Positions 51,945-55,597 of a stretch of 55,597 nt of DNA are shown here, piece after piece. Source of the DNA: an uncultured Bacteroidia bacterium. GTDB taxonomy: Bacteria; Bacteroidota; Bacteroidia; Bacteroidales; UBA932. The notes under the pieces were generated by a model. That model ran no database searches, was not told where the DNA came from, and was given only the letters and a program-made list of their open reading frames with translations. Both the position numbers and the translations under genes were made by a program. The stretch's first letter is position 1. Every line of letters starts with the position of its first letter. The DNA lies in assembly GCA_902774045.1 (NCBI GenBank), contig CACYGW010000008.1, positions 1-55,597 on the forward strand. The letters are read 5' to 3'.

Positions 51945-53624
51945 TTACTCGGGCTTATACGAATCCTTAAGCGCCGCCGTCTTGTTGAATACCGGGTGGC
52001 CGGGGGTACTGTCTTTATCCTTAAAGTAATAACCGGTACGCTCGAACTGCACTGCAATTCCGGAATTATCCTCAAGTAGAGCCGGCTCTGCATAGCCCTT
52101 TGCAACTATCAGCGAATCTGGATTAAGGAAGTCCTTGTAGTCCATATCCTCAGGAATATCACCCATATTTGCCTTGGTAAAGAGACGGTCGTACAGGCGG
52201 AGCTCCAGTTCTTTGGCGTGCTCTACGGACACCCAGTGAATAGTTCCCTTGACAGAACGCCACTCCTCGCTGCCTCCGGGACGGGTTGTAGGGTCGTAGG
52301 TGCACTTAAGCTCTGTGATTTCCCCGTTCTCGTCCTTTATAACCTCGTCGCACTTAATAATATAGGTATATTTAAGGCGGACCTCGCCGTCCGGCTTAAG
52401 GCGGAAGAACTTCTTGGGGGCATCCTCCATAAAGTCTGCCCTCTCTATGTAAAGTTCACCGGTGAAAGGCACCTTACGGGAAGCGCCCTCCGGCTCTGCA
52501 GGATTAAGAGGGCAATCGAACCACTCTACCTTTCCCTTTTCCCAATTGGTGATGGTTACCTTTACAGGGTCCTGCACTACCATATAACGGTTAGAGCGGG
52601 CATTAAGGTCCTGACGCACGCACCATTCCAGAAGCTGGATATCCATCAGCTGGTCGCGCTTGGAAACGCCAATCTTTTCGCAAAACATCTTAAGAGCCTC
52701 GGCGGTATAACCGCGGCGCCTTACTCCGCAGAGCGTAGGCATGCGAGGATCGTCCCAACCGGACACAATCCCCTTCTGCACAAGCTCAAGAAGCTTGCGC
52801 TTGCTCATAAGAGTATAGGTAAGATTAAGACGGGCAAACTCGTACTGATGGCTGGGATAAATGCCCAGAGTCTGGATAAACCAGTCGTACAGAGGACGGT
52901 GAACATCGAACTCCAGGGTACATATGGAATGGGTGATGTGTTCTATGGAATCGCACTGGCCGTGGGTAAAATCGTACATAGGATAGATGCACCATTTGTC
53001 TCCGGTCCTGTGGTGCGATGCATGCTTGATTCTGTATAGCAGCGGGTCACGGAACATCATATTGGGATGGGCCATATCTATCTTGGCACGGAGAACCTTC
53101 TCGCCGTCGGAATACTTGCCGGCCTTCATCTCCCTGAATAGTTTAAGGTTCTCTTCTACGCTCCTGTTTCTAAAAGGCGATTCTTTCCCGGGAGAGTCTA
53201 TTGTACCGCGGCCCTCACGTATCTCTTCCTGGGTCTGATCATCCACGTAAGCAAGGCCCCTCTGGATAAGTTCCTCTGCCCAGGCATAAAGCTGGTCAAA
53301 GTAATCAGAAGCATAAAGCTCTGCAGCCCACTGGAAGCCAAGCCACTTGATATCCTCTTTAATGGAATCTACGTACTCTACGTCCTCCTTCACGGGATTG
53401 GTATCATCGTAACGCAGATTGGTTTTACCGCCATATTTCTGTGCCAGCCCAAAATTAAGGCAAATACTCTTGGCGTGGCCAAGATGTAGATAACCGTTGG
53501 GCTCGGGAGGGAAACGGGTGATGATGCTGTCCATCTTTCCTTCCTTGATGTCATTTTCTATAATCTCTTCAAGGAAATTGAGCTTTCTGGGCTCTGCTGC
53601 ATTAGTATTTACAATCTCTTCCAT
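51945..53624 (-). CDS. glnS: Glutaminyl-tRNA synthetase
   Basis: The 559-residue class I synthetase has the HIGH-type motif in FPPEPNGYLHLGHAKS and the KMSKS-type MSKRKL at about 275. The C-terminal anticodon-binding beta-barrels are complete, so this is GlnRS rather than a truncated GluRS-like enzyme. DTNPVKEDVEYV after the HIGH region is GlnRS-type. Presence of GlnRS means glutamine can be charged directly rather than by the transamidation route. A -7 box lies at 53643-53650. Confidence 0.97.
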   Translation of the reverse strand: MEEIVNTNAAEPRKLNFLEEIIENDIKEGKMDSIITRFPPEPNGYLHLGHAKSICLNFGLAQKYGGKTNLRYDDTNPVKEDVEYVDSIKEDIKWLGFQWAAELYASDYFDQLYAWAEELIQRGLAYVDDQTQEEIREGRGTIDSPGKESPFRNRSVEENLKLFREMKAGKYSDGEKVLRAKIDMAHPNMMFRDPLLYRIKHASHHRTGDKWCIYPMYDFTHGQCDSIEHITHSICTLEFDVHRPLYDWFIQTLGIYPSHQYEFARLNLTYTLMSKRKLLELVQKGIVSGWDDPRMPTLCGVRRRGYTAEALKMFCEKIGVSKRDQLMDIQLLEWCVRQDLNARSNRYMVVQDPVKVTITNWEKGKVEWFDCPLNPAEPEGASRKVPFTGELYIERADFMEDAPKKFFRLKPDGEVRLKYTYIIKCDEVIKDENGEITELKCTYDPTTRPGGSEEWRSVKGTIHWVSVEHAKELELRLYDRLFTKANMGDIPEDMDYKDFLNPDSLIVAKGYAEPALLEDNSGIAVQFERTGYYFKDKDSTPGHPVFNKTAALKDSYKPE

Positions 53625-53642
53625 TTCTAAACATTTATCTCA

Positions 53643-53650
53643 CAAATATA
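53643..53650 (-). promoter_or_regulatory. -7 box of glnS
   Basis: TATATTTG on the minus strand, 18 bases before the ATG at 53624; no convincing -33 element. Confidence 0.5.
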
Positions 53651-53671
53651 GCAATAAATTCTTAATAGTGA

Positions 53672-55426
53672 TTACTTAACTACCGGTAAATGAAGGGCGG
53701 TGGCCGTAAGCGGGCCACAGTGAAGGCTAACCTCTACCCTATCCTTACACTCAGGCAACTGAATCAAAGGGAACATCGTACTCTGAATCTGCACCATTAT
53801 CCTATGCCCCACCTCAAAGTGATGGGCCACATCGGTAAGCGGCACATTTATAAGATAGCACTCTCCGGGCCTGGCCGGCAGAGGCATATCAAATGAATCG
53901 CGGAACCTTACCGGGATGGCACCAATCCTGACTGGAAGCTGGTAACCATCGGGCCGCACATCGATTAATTTAACAACAATATCGGCATCCTCCTTATCTA
54001 TAGATATATTTAGGTCGATGCTTACCTTGCCCTCTACCTTTACCGGGCTGTGCAGCACGCCGGTGCTGAACACAAACACATCCTGCCTGCGCGCGGCAAA
54101 CCGCTGGTCTGCCACAAAGGCCTCCCGCGAGAAATACTCCATAGGACCATCGACATAAGGCACAGGCCTAAGTGGATTGGAAGTAAAGGCCACGCTTGCG
54201 GGGGCAGCCACAGGCTCCGGGGAAAGAAGGCCGTCACACCTTGCAATAAAGCGGTCTTTAGCATATTCAGCGGCCGGCAAGTTCTGATTAGGACAAAGAT
54301 AAAGGGCCAAATCTTCTTGCATCGGAGGCCAGGAATCATAACTCTTCCAGCACGGCTTAGGGCCATCCTTCGTAGTCTCTGCAGACGGCAGGACGCTCAC
54401 CCTTGGCGGCAGAGCCTCCCCTCCGGCAAGATAATGCTCAAAGAACGGGAACTCAATCTCCTGCATAAAATGCTCCGTGCTTCCGGGAGTAAAATACGCA
54501 TCCCCAAGAGCCGTGTAACCAGCCTTCTTCCAGGCGCCGTGATACCAAGGGCCGACGCAAAGAAAACTCTCCGTCTGCGGAGCCTGAGCCCTAAGGCTTC
54601 TGTAAACTTCAAAGGGGCCGTAACTATCCTCTGCGTCAAACAGGCCGGCCACCACAAGAAAAGCCGGAAGGTTTCCCTTAAGAGCAGCGGCCGCATTGCG
54701 CTCCTTCCAGAAAGAATCGTAAGAGGGATGCTGCATCATTTCCTCTACGAAAGGCAGCCTGTCCCGCAAAGACTCCAGCGGCCGTCCGTCCAAATCCAGG
54801 AAAGCATCGTAAATATCCCCCTGAGGCAGGTTTACAACCGGCGAAGGCCACCTTATGCCGCAGGCCTTGCGGGGCCTAAAGAACGAAGCTCCAAAGGAAT
54901 AAGTAGCAGGCTGGCCGAGGCCGGAGATATGGACATCATCGCCCATAAACCAATCGGTGACAGGTGCCTGAGGCGACACTGCCTTAATGGCCGGATGTCC
55001 GCTCAAGGCCGCCATAGTGGCATAGAAGCCGGGATAAGACATTCCCTTTACGCCTATGCATCCGTTGGTATTAAGGTTTTCCGTGAGCCACTGCGCGGTA
55101 TCGTAAGTATCCGTAGCCTCGTCTACAAGCCCGCCCAAAGGACGCACGTTCACAAATTCTCCCTCACTCATAAACTTTCCGCGCACATTCTGCCAAACAA
55201 TTATATACTTGTTGGCGGCAAAGAGGCTCATATAAGTACGAAGATCCCTGGTAAAAGTTTTCCCGTAAGGATTTAACGGAAAAGGTGTCCTTATAACAAT
55301 CACAGGCCGCGCCTGCGCGCCCTTGGGCTCATACACGGCCGTATACAGCCGCACGCCGTCCCGCATCGGGATCATCACTTCTTTTTTGACGTAATTCTCC
55401 TGCAGAAACTTTACAGTGACCTTCAT
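53672..55426 (-). CDS. CocE/NonD family hydrolase (X-Pro dipeptidyl-peptidase S15-like)
   Basis: The 584-residue protein has an S15/CocE alpha/beta-hydrolase domain and a C-terminal jelly-roll. The nucleophile serine is in GVKGMSYPGFY (G-x-S-Y-x-G), the acid in VAGLFDAED and the histidine in VGPWYHGAW. MIPMRDGVRLYTAVYEP is the standard family start. Relatives are X-Pro peptidases, alpha-amino-acid ester hydrolases or cocaine esterases; the substrate is not determined. There is no signal peptide from the ATG at 55426, unlike many Bacteroidota homologues, so it is probably cytoplasmic. Confidence 0.92.
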   Translation of the reverse strand: MKVTVKFLQENYVKKEVMIPMRDGVRLYTAVYEPKGAQARPVIVIRTPFPLNPYGKTFTRDLRTYMSLFAANKYIIVWQNVRGKFMSEGEFVNVRPLGGLVDEATDTYDTAQWLTENLNTNGCIGVKGMSYPGFYATMAALSGHPAIKAVSPQAPVTDWFMGDDVHISGLGQPATYSFGASFFRPRKACGIRWPSPVVNLPQGDIYDAFLDLDGRPLESLRDRLPFVEEMMQHPSYDSFWKERNAAAALKGNLPAFLVVAGLFDAEDSYGPFEVYRSLRAQAPQTESFLCVGPWYHGAWKKAGYTALGDAYFTPGSTEHFMQEIEFPFFEHYLAGGEALPPRVSVLPSAETTKDGPKPCWKSYDSWPPMQEDLALYLCPNQNLPAAEYAKDRFIARCDGLLSPEPVAAPASVAFTSNPLRPVPYVDGPMEYFSREAFVADQRFAARRQDVFVFSTGVLHSPVKVEGKVSIDLNISIDKEDADIVVKLIDVRPDGYQLPVRIGAIPVRFRDSFDMPLPARPGECYLINVPLTDVAHHFEVGHRIMVQIQSTMFPLIQLPECKDRVEVSLHCGPLTATALHLPVVK

Positions 55427-55445
55427 ACTAATTACATTTAACCCT

Positions 55446-55453
55446 TAAAGATA
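55446..55453 (-). promoter_or_regulatory. Possible -7 box of the CocE/NonD gene
   Basis: TATCTTTA on the minus strand, one base from consensus, 19 bases before the ATG at 55426. No TTG at the right spacing. Confidence 0.35.
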
Positions 55454-55500
55454 GCAATTTTTAAAAAATAATTAACGCGAGGTCTAAGTACTATTGTATG

Positions 55501-55597
55501 ATGTACCGGGCGCCATCAGGCGCCGGCCGGAACGTCAGGAAGACTTTCGAAGGAAGTCGAACCAGTGGAGGCCAGGGGGGTTGGGGGATTGAAGATC
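55501..55597. other. GC-rich non-coding sequence with two hairpins, cut by right edge
   Basis: No convincing reading frame is seen. GGCGCC (55509-55514) pairs with GGCGCC (55519-55524) around ATCA, and flanking CC/GG extend the stem with one bulged G. A second stem pairs GACTTTC (55542-55548) with GGAAGTC (55552-55558) around GAA. The composition is far richer in G and C than the preceding intergenic sequence. It may be part of a structured RNA or of a mobile or repeat element starting here; the window ends before this can be decided. Confidence 0.45.

Noticed and set aside
54050..55276. 408-codon plus-strand frame opposite the CocE/NonD gene
   Set aside because: The product is rich in arginine and lysine without domains, as expected for an antisense shadow.
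55561..55575. GGTTCGA-like string on the minus strand near the right edge as a tRNA T-arm
   Set aside because: No acceptor stem, D-arm or anticodon arm can be placed around it.

Overview
The window looks like chromosomal DNA of a Bacteroidota species, most probably a gut Bacteroidales of moderate GC content (roughly mid-to-high 40s percent by eye, not computed). The evidence is the recurrent TTTG-N19/20-TAnnTTTG promoters of this phylum, many lipoproteins with short lipoboxes, a fimbrillin/BACON-type surface lipoprotein, a GH95 fucosidase, a serine palmitoyltransferase for sphingolipid synthesis, secreted S9 peptidases and a trigger factor-clpP-clpX cluster. No rRNA, tRNA, CRISPR array, integrase or complete insertion sequence was recognised.

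Layout. Positions 1-2025 are an accessory patch: an unknown gene running off the left edge, a divergent RhuM-Fic/Doc protein translationally coupled to a small metallophosphoesterase, and a truncated DUF3784 gene. Positions 2059-9789 hold an iron-dependent alcohol dehydrogenase, RidA, a permuted NlpC/P60 lipoprotein, CTP synthase with a nitroreductase, a nitroreductase lipoprotein with a ZIP metal transporter, and bcp peroxiredoxin with a HAD-phosphatase lipoprotein. Positions 9868-16337 are surface-oriented: a 47-residue peptide gene, a four-module fimbrillin/BACON lipoprotein, an L,D-transpeptidase with an acyltransferase-3 protein, and a GH95 enzyme with an abnormal C-terminus. Positions 16480-25731 hold a STAS protein divergent from a DUF1846 protein, a metal P-type ATPase with a natural ten-histidine run, and a three-gene operon of SGNH esterase, S9 peptidase and M20 peptidase.

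Positions 25792-38589 are core functions on the minus strand: a 992-residue TPR protein with an outer-membrane barrel, then gyrB, a 7TM-HD cyclic-di-AMP phosphodiesterase, trigger factor, clpP and clpX in tight succession, ending at a small Ig-like secreted protein. Positions 38671-43913 hold ftsE (without ftsX) and nth, phosphohexomutase with a CBM9-like lipoprotein, a REP-like inverted repeat and a THUMP-like methyltransferase. Positions 43903-55426 are again minus strand: glnS, spt, yicC, a transmembrane sensor without output domain overlapping trkH, a RecD-like helicase and a DPP-IV-like peptidase, all closely packed, plus a CocE/NonD hydrolase. The right edge is GC-rich, hairpin-forming non-coding sequence.

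The genes suggest a host-associated anaerobe that degrades peptides and glycans outside the cytoplasm, makes sphingolipids, and probably uses cyclic-di-AMP. No complete new system is proven. The best candidates are the RhuM-Fic/metallophosphoesterase pair, the small peptide with its BACON lipoprotein, the sensor/TrkH pair, and the structured right edge.
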